Below, piece after piece: positions 36,218 through 45,441 of a DNA stretch of 64,000 nucleotides. Each line of letters opens with the position of its first letter. The stretch's first letter is position 1. A program made the translations under genes and the position numbers. The stretch covers positions 2,294,001 to 2,358,000 of the forward strand of contig NZ_CP029331.1 in NCBI RefSeq assembly GCF_003345255.1. The letters run 5' to 3'. The DNA comes from Pseudothauera hydrothermalis. Its GTDB lineage: Bacteria; Pseudomonadota; Gammaproteobacteria; Burkholderiales; Rhodocyclaceae. The notes below the pieces were generated by a model that saw only the letters and a program-made list of their open reading frames with translations, was not told where the DNA came from and made no database searches.

Positions 36218-36778
36218 TCAGTTTTTGCGCCGGCGCGCGCCAAAGCGCTCGCGGAACTTGGCCACCTTGGGCGCCACCACGTATTGGCAGTAGGGCAAGT
36301 CGGCGTGTCGCGCAAAGTAGTCATGATGCTCCGGCTCCGCCGGCCAGAATGCCCCAGCACGTTCCACCCGGGTAACGATCGCCGAAGGAAAGACGCGCGC
36401 TTCGCCCATCTCCTCGATCACCGCCAAGGCTTCATGTCGTTGCGCCTCTGAGGTGGCCAAAATGATGGAACGATACTGCGGGCCAATGTCGTTGCCCTGC
36501 CGGTCTACCGTGGTCGGGTCATGGATGGTGAAATAAATCGCCAGCAGGTCGCGAAAGCCGATCACCGCCGGGTCGTACTCGATGCGCACCACCTCGGCAT
36601 GGCCGGTGCCGCCTTCGCAGACCTCACGATAGGTGGGCGCTTCGACATGTCCACCGGCATAGCCCGGCGTCACTTTATGCACGCCCTCGACTTCGCGAAA
36701 CACCGCTTCCAGGCACCAGAAGCAGCCACCGCCGAGAATGGCAACCTCGCGGCCTGGCGTGGTCGGTTTCTCGTTCAT
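36218..36778 (-). CDS. msrA: Peptide-methionine (S)-S-oxide reductase
   Basis: A 186-aa MsrA with the catalytic motif GCFWC (Cys19 nucleophile) and the family segments GYAGGHVEAPTYREVCEG, HAEVVRIEYDP and FFTIHDPT-like YFTIHDPTTVDRQGND. It repairs oxidised methionine in proteins. The ATG at 36778 has a GGAGG site 6 bases upstream. The gene starts 72 bp after tamB on the same strand; its own promoter is possible. Confidence 0.96.
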   Translation of the reverse strand: MNEKPTTPGREVAILGGGCFWCLEAVFREVEGVHKVTPGYAGGHVEAPTYREVCEGGTGHAEVVRIEYDPAVIGFRDLLAIYFTIHDPTTVDRQGNDIGPQYRSIILATSEAQRHEALAVIEEMGEARVFPSAIVTRVERAGAFWPAEPEHHDYFARHADLPYCQYVVAPKVAKFRERFGARRRKN

Positions 36779-36850
36779 GGCCAGTCCTCCTCTGTCGGGT
36801 TTGTTATCGCTTGCGTTCATGAGACCGCGCCACTGGGCAAGCATTCCGCC

Positions 36851-39800
36851 CTAGCGGAACGAAAATGTGTAATAGGCATCGATGGCATTGTCGGTGCCAC
36901 CGCGCGCCACCAGCGACAGCCGGCGGCTGAGTTGGTAGGTCAGTTTGACCAAGCGTTCGGCCCCGCCCAAACTTTGCTCGAAAGACAGATACAGGTCACC
37001 AGACAAACGCTTGCCCACAGTCAGCACTTGCCCGCCGAGCGTGCCACTGCCCTCCACCGCAGTGCCGCTGCCCACCACCCGGCTGGTGGCGCGACGCGAC
37101 ACGCCGCCGACCTCGCCCTGGCCGATGGAAAACTCGTCCAAACCCAGGCTGCGCGACAGTTGCTCGGTCATGCCGCCGCCCGGGCCGCCGAGCAGTGCTT
37201 GCGCAGCCGGCAGCAACAGGCCGAGATCCGCGCCGGCCCCGGCATCCGGCGCACGGCCCAGCACCATCCACGACAGCTTCTCCGGGTCCGGCACCGGCGG
37301 GTCGGACACCAGCCGAACCTGCGGCCGGCGCGCGCTGCCGCCGATCATCACCCCGGCCTCCACCGCCAGCCCCTTGCGCAGCGCCACCACGTTCAGCCCC
37401 GGGTTGTCGAGCGCGCCCTGAAAGTTGATCAGCCCGCGCTCAATACTCAGTTGCTGGCCGTAGCCGCGGTAGCTGCCGCCCGCGGTGGCGATGGTGCCGG
37501 TGGCCGACAGCGGCCGCCCTGCACTGCGGCGCAGGCGCAGTTGGCCGGTGAGCCGGGTATCGAGGCCGAGCGCCGACAGATAGAGCTGCTCGCCGAGCGA
37601 CACCCGGATGTCGGCATCCACCCCCAGTGCGCCACCGGCAGGCGCTTCGCGGCCGAGCACCACCACGTCGTCCGACAGGCTGGGCGGCGGGGTGTCGGCC
37701 AGTTCCAGGTAGCCGGCATCGGCGCGTAGATCTGCTTCAAGCGCGAGCGTGCGCCAGCTCGAACGTGCCTCGCCCGCGCCCGAAAGAATCAGCCAGCGGT
37801 CAGAGCGCTGCAGCAGCGGCAGGCGCTCGGCACGGAAATCGAAACGCCCGACACCGCTGTCGAGCGCGATCTCGCCCTGCACGCCGAGCGTGCCCGGCGT
37901 GGCGGTGAGCGCATCCACCGGCAAGCGCGTCTCGCGCGGCCGCACCCGGTTGGGCGACACAAAATTCAGACGGGCCAGACGCAGGCGGTCGCGGTCGAAC
38001 TCAGCCAACAGTTCGCCGCCGGACAGGTATAAACCCTGGTCGATCAGCGCCAGCGTGATATCGCTGCCGCTGATCTGTCCGCGCGCCAACGGACTGGCCG
38101 GTGTGCCCGAGACAGTCAAGTCCGCGGCCAGACGCCCGGCGGTTTCGACGTTTTCCTGCAACAAGCGGCCCATCCAGGCGATCGACGGCATCGCCAGATG
38201 CACAGCCCCCAGCAGGGCACCGTCTGGTGCCAGCCGCCAGCCGCCTTCCGGGGAGCGCTCCGCCCGTGCGGTCAGCGAAGCGGTGAGCGTACCCAGTTCG
38301 CTGCCCTGCGCATCGAGCGCCAGCGCAAGGCGGTTGTTGCGCGCGCTCAGCCGGGCCTCCAGATGCTCCAGGCCGAGGCGGGTGCGAATCTCGCCGCTCA
38401 CCTCCAAATCACCGTCCTCGCGGAACACCCGCAGTTCGCCCTCCACGGTGTCGGCCAGGCGCACATCCCATTCGGCCCCCAGCACCAGCGGACCGGGCCC
38501 GCGCTGCGGGCGGCCGTCCGCGCGGGTGTGCAGGCCGAAGGCCAGACCCGACAGCGCGCCGCGAAACACCGCACGCTGTGGCGACCACTCGGTGTGTGCA
38601 AGCAGGATGCGGCCTTGCGCACCGGCGTCGATACGCGCCGGGGCCAGAGCCACCCGAGTCGGCCCAGCCTCCAGCGCGACCGCCTCGACCAGCCGTGCCG
38701 GAAAACGCCCCCGGGTCGCTAGCTGCGCCAACATCCCGCGCCAAGTCCGTGCGCCGGCGGCCACCCCCCCTTGCAACACGGCCTCTATCTGGTCCATGCC
38801 GGCCTGCGCGGAGAGTTCGATGTGGTGCGCGGCACGGCTGCCTTCCACCACAAGCCGCCCGGTATCCACCCACGGCCCGCTATCCGCGCTGACAGCACTC
38901 AAGCCGGACAGGCCCAGCGCCAGCCGGAACGCTCCCTCCTGTCCGGCCTCCAACCGCCCTTCGCCATTGATCCCCGCCAGACGTATGTCGCCCGGCAACG
39001 ACAGCGCCTCGGCAAACAGCGTGAAGGCGCCGACCGGCTCGGCAAGGCTGCCGGAAAGCTCCGCCGTTGCACCCGCGCGCCCACCCAGCCCGAACCCCAA
39101 CGCGGCCAGCCGTGGTGCGTCGAGCGCCAGGCGCAAATGATCACCCGCCTGTCCCCAGGCGCCGCCAAGCAGAATGCGGTTGCCGCCGACCTCGAATCGA
39201 AGATCTACGTCATGCACACGCTCGCCGGCCAGCGCCAGCCGGCCGCCTCCCGTCACAGTGTTGCCGCCCAACCGGCTGTCGGCTAGGCGCAGGGTGAGCG
39301 CCGCCTCGGGCGCCGCGGCCCATCTGCCCTGGGCGCTCAGATCCACGCCCAGCACGCCTTCCGGCGCATCGGTCGAGAACTGGCGCCAACGCAGCCCGCG
39401 CAATACCGCCTGCAGCGCGAAGGCGGGCGCGGTCGGCTCGGCGCGATCGAGGCGCAGGTCCGCGTTCAGCCTCGCGCCATCGGCCTTGAGTTCGGCCCGC
39501 GCGGTTTGCACAGCACCCGCCGATTCGGCCTCGATGCGCCCGGAGAGCCGCAGCGCCGGCCAGTTCCGGTTAAGCAAGGCCAGGTCGATGGCCGCAAGCT
39601 TCAATGCGGCCTGCACACGGCCCGGCAGCCGCGCCACAGCCGCTTCGGCGCCCGGCGCCTCATCGGCCTGCCAGGCCAGGGAACCGCTTAGCCGCCCCTC
39701 GCCCGGCAGCGCTACCGTCAGATCGTCGCCCCGCACCCCCCGCGCCTGCCAGGCGAGCGTTCCGGCGATGCGGGTGAAGGGCAGGCGCCCTTGGTCGATC

Positions 39801-40786
39801 CGCCCCGGTTGGGCGTTGTCGATCTGCACCGGCCCGCTCAAGGTCCACGCCCCGGCGGATTCCGCGGAAGACTCGCCGTGCAACGCAGCGCTCAGCCGCA
39901 AAGCCGCCCGTGGCGCGCCATCGACGAAGGCCGCCGGATCCAGCTCGCCCAAGGCCAGCTGCAGGCGGCGCAGCGGCACCGCCTCGAAGGGCGCTGCCAG
40001 CGCCTCGGCGTGGCCGCTCAGGCCCTCGCCCTCGGCATCGAGCCGCAGCAGCGGCGCGATGAGGTCGCCGGCGAGCGTAAAGCGGGCCGTGAAGGCACGT
40101 CCCTGGATGGCGCCCGCCAGCCCGCCTTCGCCGGCCAGAGCAAAAGGGGCGTCGGCGGCCAGGGTGAGCCGCTTGACGCCTACCTTCGACTCGGGCAAGG
40201 CGAGCTCCAGGTGGTCGATACGGTGCAGGCGGCCATCGCTGTGCGCTGCGGCACGAAGCTGGCGCAGCGCAAACGGCGCCCGCTCGTCATCCGCCGCGGT
40301 CCACGGCTCGATGGCCAGCAGGTCGACCTGTAGTGCGCGCAGCGCCACCGCGAGCGGCAGACTCAAGGTCTCCGGCGATGATGCGGAGCTTGCCGCGTGT
40401 GGGTCGCCGGGAGCGGTGGCGATGCGCAAGGCGGCCATGGCGAGCCGGTCGACCTGCAGGCGGCCATTGAAAAGCTCCCGCGGTTGCCAGTCGAGCTCGA
40501 GCCGCTCCACGGCGATACGCAGATGCGCGTTTTCCAAACCGAGCGCGCCGATGGAGAGCGGGCCGATCAAGCGCCCCGCGGGCGCGCTGACAGTCAGCCG
40601 TCCGCCGCTCGCCCAGGCTGCCAGGCCCAGCGCGGCGCGCAAGCCCGACTGGGTGGCCAGCAACCACAGCAGCGCGGCAAGGAAGAACAGGAACAGCCCG
40701 GCAAGGGCTTGCAGCGCCAACCGCCGAGTACGGCGCGCGGCGCTTCGGGTGGCCGTCGTTGGGGTAGCCGTCGGCTGCCCAGCCAT
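36851..40786 (-). CDS. tamB: Translocation/assembly module subunit TamB
   Basis: A 1311-aa AsmA-like giant. One N-terminal transmembrane helix (ALAGLFLFFLAALLWLLAT, about residues 28-46), a very long run of beta-strand repeats rich in Leu, Asp and Gly, and the DUF490/TamB C-terminal domain (GGSARRPQVRLVSDPPVPDPEKLSW, split here by its conserved Pro residues, to the end at YTFSFR). TamB bridges the inner and outer membranes and takes part in barrel assembly or phospholipid transport. TamA, its usual neighbour, is absent. It begins 6 bp after trpC, so it seems part of the trp transcript. Confidence 0.92.
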   Translation of the reverse strand: MAGQPTATPTTATRSAARRTRRLALQALAGLFLFFLAALLWLLATQSGLRAALGLAAWASGGRLTVSAPAGRLIGPLSIGALGLENAHLRIAVERLELDWQPRELFNGRLQVDRLAMAALRIATAPGDPHAASSASSPETLSLPLAVALRALQVDLLAIEPWTAADDERAPFALRQLRAAAHSDGRLHRIDHLELALPESKVGVKRLTLAADAPFALAGEGGLAGAIQGRAFTARFTLAGDLIAPLLRLDAEGEGLSGHAEALAAPFEAVPLRRLQLALGELDPAAFVDGAPRAALRLSAALHGESSAESAGAWTLSGPVQIDNAQPGRIDQGRLPFTRIAGTLAWQARGVRGDDLTVALPGEGRLSGSLAWQADEAPGAEAAVARLPGRVQAALKLAAIDLALLNRNWPALRLSGRIEAESAGAVQTARAELKADGARLNADLRLDRAEPTAPAFALQAVLRGLRWRQFSTDAPEGVLGVDLSAQGRWAAAPEAALTLRLADSRLGGNTVTGGGRLALAGERVHDVDLRFEVGGNRILLGGAWGQAGDHLRLALDAPRLAALGFGLGGRAGATAELSGSLAEPVGAFTLFAEALSLPGDIRLAGINGEGRLEAGQEGAFRLALGLSGLSAVSADSGPWVDTGRLVVEGSRAAHHIELSAQAGMDQIEAVLQGGVAAGARTWRGMLAQLATRGRFPARLVEAVALEAGPTRVALAPARIDAGAQGRILLAHTEWSPQRAVFRGALSGLAFGLHTRADGRPQRGPGPLVLGAEWDVRLADTVEGELRVFREDGDLEVSGEIRTRLGLEHLEARLSARNNRLALALDAQGSELGTLTASLTARAERSPEGGWRLAPDGALLGAVHLAMPSIAWMGRLLQENVETAGRLAADLTVSGTPASPLARGQISGSDITLALIDQGLYLSGGELLAEFDRDRLRLARLNFVSPNRVRPRETRLPVDALTATPGTLGVQGEIALDSGVGRFDFRAERLPLLQRSDRWLILSGAGEARSSWRTLALEADLRADAGYLELADTPPPSLSDDVVVLGREAPAGGALGVDADIRVSLGEQLYLSALGLDTRLTGQLRLRRSAGRPLSATGTIATAGGSYRGYGQQLSIERGLINFQGALDNPGLNVVALRKGLAVEAGVMIGGSARRPQVRLVSDPPVPDPEKLSWMVLGRAPDAGAGADLGLLLPAAQALLGGPGGGMTEQLSRSLGLDEFSIGQGEVGGVSRRATSRVVGSGTAVEGSGTLGGQVLTVGKRLSGDLYLSFEQSLGGAERLVKLTYQLSRRLSLVARGGTDNAIDAYYTFSFR

Positions 40787-40792
40787 GCGCCC

Positions 40793-41581
40793 TTAGCCAA
40801 ACAGGGCGCGCAGCCCCTCGCCCGGATCGTCGGCGCGCATCAAGGCTTCGCCGACCAGGAAGGCGTTGACGCCGTTAGCGCGCATCAGCGCCACGTCGCC
40901 AGCGCGCAAAATGCCCGACTCGGTCACCACGATGCGCGACGGCGGGATGCGCGCCAGCAGCCCCAGTGTGGTCTCCAGCGAGACCTCGAAGGTACGCAGG
41001 TTGCGGTTGTTGATGCCGAGCAGCGGGGTGCGCAACTGCAGCGCCAGGTCGAGCTCAGCACCGTCATGCACCTCGACCAGCACGCCCATGCCCAGTTCAT
41101 GGGCGATGCGCTCCATCTCCTGCATCTCGGCCAGACTGAGCGACGCGGCAATCAGCAGGATGGCATCCGCCCCCATCGCGCGGGCTTCGAACACCTGCCA
41201 GGGATCGATCAGGAAATCCTTGCGCAGTACCGGCAGCGCGCAGGCGGCACGGGCGGCCTGCAGGTAGTCTGGCGAACCCTGGAAGAACTGCCTGTCGGTG
41301 AGCACCGACAGGCAGGCCGCGCCGGCGGCCTCGTACGAGGCGGCGATCTGGGCGGGGCGGAAGTCCTCGCGCAACACGCCCTTGGAGGGGCTGGCTTTTT
41401 TGATTTCGGCAATCACCGCAGCACGGCCGGCGGCAAGTTTGGCGCGCACAGCGCCGACGAAATCGCGCGCCGCAGGCCGGGCGCGCGCGGCGCGTTCGAC
41501 CTCGGCCTGCGGCATCGCTGCCCTGCCCGCTTCGACCTCCTCGCGCTTGACCGCGTTGATACGCTGGAGGATGTCGCTCAC
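40793..41581 (-). CDS. trpC: Indole-3-glycerol phosphate synthase
   Basis: A 262-aa TIM barrel with the diagnostic [10 protein letters not shown], the [11 protein letters not shown] loop, [12 protein letters not shown] and [12 protein letters not shown]. It closes the indole ring in tryptophan synthesis. Monofunctional (no PRAI fusion). Its start overlaps trpD by 4 bp, and tamB follows 6 bp after the stop. An unusually perfect 28-base palindrome lies inside the gene at 41288-41315. Confidence 0.97.
   Translation of the reverse strand: MSDILQRINAVKREEVEAGRAAMPQAEVERAARARPAARDFVGAVRAKLAAGRAAVIAEIKKASPSKGVLREDFRPAQIAASYEAAGAACLSVLTDRQFFQGSPDYLQAARAACALPVLRKDFLIDPWQVFEARAMGADAILLIAASLSLAEMQEMERIAHELGMGVLVEVHDGAELDLALQLRTPLLGINNRNLRTFEVSLETTLGLLARIPPSRIVVTESGILRAGDVALMRANGVNAFLVGEALMRADDPGEGLRALFG
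41288..41315. repeat. Perfect palindrome inside trpC (13-bp arms, 2-base spacer)
   Basis: CTGCCTGTCGGTG, spacer AG, then its exact reverse complement. It encodes the conserved CLSVLTDRQ segment, so coincidence from coding constraint is possible. The transcript would form a strong hairpin. Confidence 0.7.
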
Positions 41582-42618
41582 GAGGCACTCCCGAACTGCT
41601 GGGTGAAGCGCACGAATTCGTCCAGCTTGGCGCGCGCCGCGCCGCTGGCCACCGCCTCTCGGGCGCGCAGGATGCCGCTGCCGATGGAATCGGCCAGATT
41701 GGCGGTGTACAAGGCCACCCCAGCGTTGAAGATGACGATCTCGCGCGCCGGACCAGGCTTGTTCTCCAACGCATTGATCAACATTTGACGGGATTCCTCG
41801 GCATCCTCCACCCGCAGGTTGCGGGTGCCGGCCATGGCCAGATCGTAGTCCTCGGGGTGGATCGAGTACTCGCGCACTTCGCCATCCTTGAGCTCGCCCA
41901 CCAGGGTGGCCGCGCCCAGGCTGACCTCGTCCAAGCCGTCCAGACCGTGCACCACCAGCACATGGTTGGCCCCCAGGCGCTGCATCACCCGCGCCTGAAT
42001 GCCGACCAGGTCGGGGTGGAAAACGCCCATTAAAGTGTTGGGCGCGCCGGCTGGGTTGGTCAGCGGCCCCAGGATGTTGAAAATGGTGCGCACGCCCATC
42101 TCGCGGCGCACCGGGGCGACGTTCTTCATCGCGCTGTGGTGGTTGGGGGCGAACATGAAGCCCACCCCGGTCTGTTCCACGCAGGCGGCGATCTGCTCGG
42201 GCGAAAGATTCAGATTGACCCCGAGCGCCTCGAGCACGTCGGCCGCGCCCGACTTGGACGACACGCTGCGCCCGCCGTGCTTGGCCACCCGCGCGCCGGC
42301 GGCGGCAGCCACGAAGACGGTGGCAGTGGAAATATTGAAGGTGTGCGAGCCATCGCCGCCGGTGCCGACCACGTCGAGAAAATGCTCATGCGGCGGCGCC
42401 ACATGCACCTTGACCGAGAGCTCGCGCATCACTGTGGCCGCGGCGGTGATTTCGCCGATGGTCTCTTTCTTGACCCGCAGCCCGGTGAGGATCGCGGCAG
42501 TCATCAGCGGAGAGATTTCGCCCGCCATGATCTGGCGCATCAGCGCGAGCATCTCGTCATAGAAAATCTCGCGATGCTCGATGGTGCGCTGCAGGGCTTG
42601 TTGAGCGGTGATCGTCAT
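41578..42618 (-). CDS. trpD: Anthranilate phosphoribosyltransferase
   Basis: A 346-aa enzyme with the PRPP-binding glycine motif [15 protein letters not shown], the [21 protein letters not shown] stretch broken by conserved Gly/Ser, and [14 protein letters not shown]. It joins anthranilate to PRPP. Normal length. Overlaps both trpG and trpC by 4 bp, showing tight translational coupling within the operon. Confidence 0.97.
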   Translation of the reverse strand: MTITAQQALQRTIEHREIFYDEMLALMRQIMAGEISPLMTAAILTGLRVKKETIGEITAAATVMRELSVKVHVAPPHEHFLDVVGTGGDGSHTFNISTATVFVAAAAGARVAKHGGRSVSSKSGAADVLEALGVNLNLSPEQIAACVEQTGVGFMFAPNHHSAMKNVAPVRREMGVRTIFNILGPLTNPAGAPNTLMGVFHPDLVGIQARVMQRLGANHVLVVHGLDGLDEVSLGAATLVGELKDGEVREYSIHPEDYDLAMAGTRNLRVEDAEESRQMLINALENKPGPAREIVIFNAGVALYTANLADSIGSGILRAREAVASGAARAKLDEFVRFTQQFGSAS

Positions 42619-43196
42619 TGCACGCTCTCCAGGGTTTGTTCAAGAAAGTTCTTCAGCAGATCGTGTCCGTGTTCGGTGAGGATGGACTCGGGGTGAAACT
42701 GCACGCCTTCGACCGCCAGCGTCTTGTGGCGCACGCCCATGATCTCGGCGTCCTCGGTCCACGCGGTGATTTCCAGACACTCCGGCAGGCTGGCCCGCTC
42801 GATGGCAAGCGAATGGTAACGGGTGCAGGTCAGCGGATTGGGCAGGCCGCGGAACACGCCAACGTCATGGTGATACACCGGCGAGGTCTTGCCGTGCATC
42901 AGCCGCTGGGCATGGACGATCTTGCCGCCGAAGGCCGCGCCGATGCTCTGGTGACCGAGGCACACGCCGAGAATGGGGATCTTGCCGGCGAACTCGCGGA
43001 TCGCCGCCACCGAAATGCCGGCTTCGGCCGGCGAGCACGGCCCAGGGGAGATCACCAGGTAGTCGGGCTTCATCAGGCCGATCTGCTCCACCGTGATCTC
43101 GTCGTTGCGGAACACCTTGACCTGCTGGCCGAGCTCGCCGAAGTACTGCACCAGGTTATAGGTGAAGGAGTCGTAGTTGTCGATCATCAGCAGCAT
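42615..43196 (-). CDS. trpG: Anthranilate synthase component II (glutamine amidotransferase)
   Basis: A 193-aa class I amidotransferase. It has [12 protein letters not shown], nucleophile Cys79 in [12 protein letters not shown], and the His168/Glu170 pair in VQFHPES. It feeds ammonia from glutamine to TrpE and may also serve p-aminobenzoate synthesis (PabA role), as is common. The start at 43196 matches the conserved [14 protein letters not shown]. The BKACE gene ends 16 bp upstream. Confidence 0.96.
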   Translation of the reverse strand: MLLMIDNYDSFTYNLVQYFGELGQQVKVFRNDEITVEQIGLMKPDYLVISPGPCSPAEAGISVAAIREFAGKIPILGVCLGHQSIGAAFGGKIVHAQRLMHGKTSPVYHHDVGVFRGLPNPLTCTRYHSLAIERASLPECLEITAWTEDAEIMGVRHKTLAVEGVQFHPESILTEHGHDLLKNFLEQTLESVQ

Positions 43197-43212
43197 ATTT
43201 GCTTCCTTGCGT

Positions 43213-44037
43213 TCATCGCTCGCGGGCGATGCCAAATGTCTGCCGCACCGCGGTCGGGTCGGCCACGGCAAAGCCGAGTTGGCCGAGGATGCCGGCCAGG
43301 CGACCGACCTGTTCGGCGTTATTGGCCAGCGGCGTGCCGTCGGCTGCGGTGAGGTTGTTTTCGAAACCCACCCGGCAGTGCCCGCCGGCCAACGCGGCCT
43401 GCACCACGCAGGCCAGTTCCTCGCGCCCGAAGGCGCACACGCCCCAGCGCCAACGCTCGGGGAAGAAGGGCAGGTAGCTGAAGATGTATGCCGGGCGGCT
43501 GAGGCTGCCGGCATAGCGCCCGAGTACCACCAGCACATAGGGTTCGGCCTGCGGCAGCCAGCCGTCTTCCCACCAGCGGCGCAGCACAGCCAGTTGCTCC
43601 GGGCTGTAGACGATGTACTGCGGCACGGTGCCGGCCGCTGCGGTCTCGGCTAGGAAGTCGCGCACCGCGGCCACCTGCTCCGGGCCGTCGGGATCGAGCA
43701 GTTCCTGCAGGTTGAAGGTGATCATCTCCGGCGCAAGCGCGCGCTGAACCCGCATCATGTCGGCCGGGGCGAAGATGCCGACCCGTTCGGTGGTTGGCTG
43801 CAGCACGATGTCGCAGGCTTCGCGCACCGCGGCCATGGTCTCGCGGTAGCGTCCGACATCCAGGCTGTGGCGGCCGTCGGCTTCGCGTATATGCAGGTGC
43901 AGGATGGACGCGCCGGCCGCGCGGCAAGCACGCGCTTCGGCAACGATCTCGCTCAAGGTGAGCGGAATCGCCGCATGGTCGCCCTTCCCGCGGCGGGCGC
44001 CGTTGGGTGCGACGGTAATGAAAACCTGCGCACTCAT
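43213..44037 (-). CDS. BKACE family protein (3-keto-5-aminohexanoate cleavage-like)
   Basis: A 274-aa TIM-barrel enzyme of the BKACE (beta-keto acid cleavage, DUF849) family. The metal-binding motif HLHIRE is present, with an N-terminal [20 protein letters not shown] and a C-terminal [10 protein letters not shown]. The family condenses a beta-keto acid with acetyl-CoA to give acetoacetate and a CoA ester; the substrate depends on the subfamily and cannot be told here. It overlaps the class III aminotransferase gene by 4 bp and sits between trpE and trpG, not in a lysine-fermentation cluster. Confidence 0.88.
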   Translation of the reverse strand: MSAQVFITVAPNGARRGKGDHAAIPLTLSEIVAEARACRAAGASILHLHIREADGRHSLDVGRYRETMAAVREACDIVLQPTTERVGIFAPADMMRVQRALAPEMITFNLQELLDPDGPEQVAAVRDFLAETAAAGTVPQYIVYSPEQLAVLRRWWEDGWLPQAEPYVLVVLGRYAGSLSRPAYIFSYLPFFPERWRWGVCAFGREELACVVQAALAGGHCRVGFENNLTAADGTPLANNAEQVGRLAGILGQLGFAVADPTAVRQTFGIARER

Positions 44038-45395
44038 GGCAGTGCGGCGGCAATATGCTTGCGCAGCCGGTCCACGGTGGCGTCGATCGACTTCACCAGC
44101 AGTTCCACCAGCCGGCCGATCTGCGCTTTGGTAATGATGAACGGTGGCGCGATCAGCACATGGTCGCCGCGCCGCCCGTCCAGCGTGCCGCCCATCGGAT
44201 AGATGATCAGACCGTTGGCGAAGGCGGTCTCGCCGAGGATGCGGTGAAAAGCCAGTTCCGGCTCGAACGGCGTCTTGCTGGCGCGGTCGAGCACGAATTC
44301 GATGCCGCAGAACAGCCCGCGTCCGCGGATGTCGCCCACATGCGGGTGGTCGTGCAGGGCTTCGCGCAGGCGGGTCATCAATTCTTCACCCATCTTCTTG
44401 CTGCGCTCGACCAGCTTGTGCTGCTGCATGTACTTGATCACCGCCACGCCGGCCGCTGCGGCCAGCGGATGGCCCATATAGGTATGGCCGTGCTGGAAGA
44501 CGTTGCGGCGGTTGTGGAAGGTATCGACGATGTGGTTGTGCACCAAGGTGGCGCCAATCGGCACGTACCCGGCGGCGAGACCCTTGGCCAGGCAGATCAT
44601 GTCCGGTACCACGCCGAACTGCTTGATCGCGAACCAGGTTCCGCAGCGGCCCAACCCGGTCATCACCTCGTCGGCGATCAGCAGCACGTCGTAGCGGTCG
44701 CAGATCTCGCGGATGCGGCGGAAATAGTTTTCGTGCGGCACCAGGGCGCCGGCGGTGGCGCCGACGATGGGTTCGGCGATGAAGGCGGAGACTTTCTCCG
44801 GCCCCACTTCCAGGATGGCGCGCTCCAGGTCGTCGGCGCATTGCAGCGCACAGTGCGCCGGGTCTTTGTCAAAAGGACAGCGGTAGCAGTAACAGGGCGC
44901 CACCCGCGGACGTTGGTAGAGCATGGGCTCGTACAACGCGCGGCGCCAGCGGTTGCCGCCGGCAGCCAGCGCGCCCAGGGTGTTGCCGTGATAGCTCTGC
45001 TCGCGGCCGATCACCATCCACTTTTCCGGCCGCCCCATCTGCACCCAGTAGGCGCGCGCCATCTTGATGGCAGACTCCACTGCCTCCGAACCGCCGGAAA
45101 CGAAATAGGCATGATTGAGCCCGCCTGGCGACAGCTCGGCCAGCAGCTCGGCCAGTTCTTCCTGCGGGGTGTTGGTGAACTGGCTGGTATGGGCAAATTC
45201 GACACTGTCCAGTTGCGCTTTGAGCGCATCGACCACTTCGGGCACGCGGTGCCCCAGGGCGGAGACCACCGCGCCGCCACAGGCGTCCAGATAACGCTTG
45301 CCTTTTTTGTCGAACAGGTAAGCGCCTTCGCCGCGCGCAATCACCGGATAGACGGTAAAGGGGTTACGGTAAAAGACGTGCGTTTGCTCGTTCAT
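44034..45395 (-). CDS. Class III PLP-dependent aminotransferase
   Basis: A 453-aa class III aminotransferase. The PLP Asp lies in LLIADEVMTGLGR and the Schiff-base Lys in ICLAKGLAAGY. Other family marks are VSGGSEAVESAIKMAR and SYHGNTLGALA. A short Cys-rich insert (CYCYRCPFDKDPAHCALQC) is unusual and might bind a metal. Omega-amino acids or beta-amino acids are likely substrates. It lies between trpE and the BKACE gene, overlaps the latter by 4 bp, and probably prepares or uses its keto acid substrate. Confidence 0.9.
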   Translation of the reverse strand: MNEQTHVFYRNPFTVYPVIARGEGAYLFDKKGKRYLDACGGAVVSALGHRVPEVVDALKAQLDSVEFAHTSQFTNTPQEELAELLAELSPGGLNHAYFVSGGSEAVESAIKMARAYWVQMGRPEKWMVIGREQSYHGNTLGALAAGGNRWRRALYEPMLYQRPRVAPCYCYRCPFDKDPAHCALQCADDLERAILEVGPEKVSAFIAEPIVGATAGALVPHENYFRRIREICDRYDVLLIADEVMTGLGRCGTWFAIKQFGVVPDMICLAKGLAAGYVPIGATLVHNHIVDTFHNRRNVFQHGHTYMGHPLAAAAGVAVIKYMQQHKLVERSKKMGEELMTRLREALHDHPHVGDIRGRGLFCGIEFVLDRASKTPFEPELAFHRILGETAFANGLIIYPMGGTLDGRRGDHVLIAPPFIITKAQIGRLVELLVKSIDATVDRLRKHIAAALP

Positions 45396-45441
45396 GCCAT
45401 CCTCCGTTGTCGGGCGCGCTCGCGCCCGGCCGGCTTACAGG

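Noticed and set aside
37749-40796. Long plus-strand frames rich in Ser, Arg and Pro
   Set aside because: Shadow of tamB coding; low-complexity translations.
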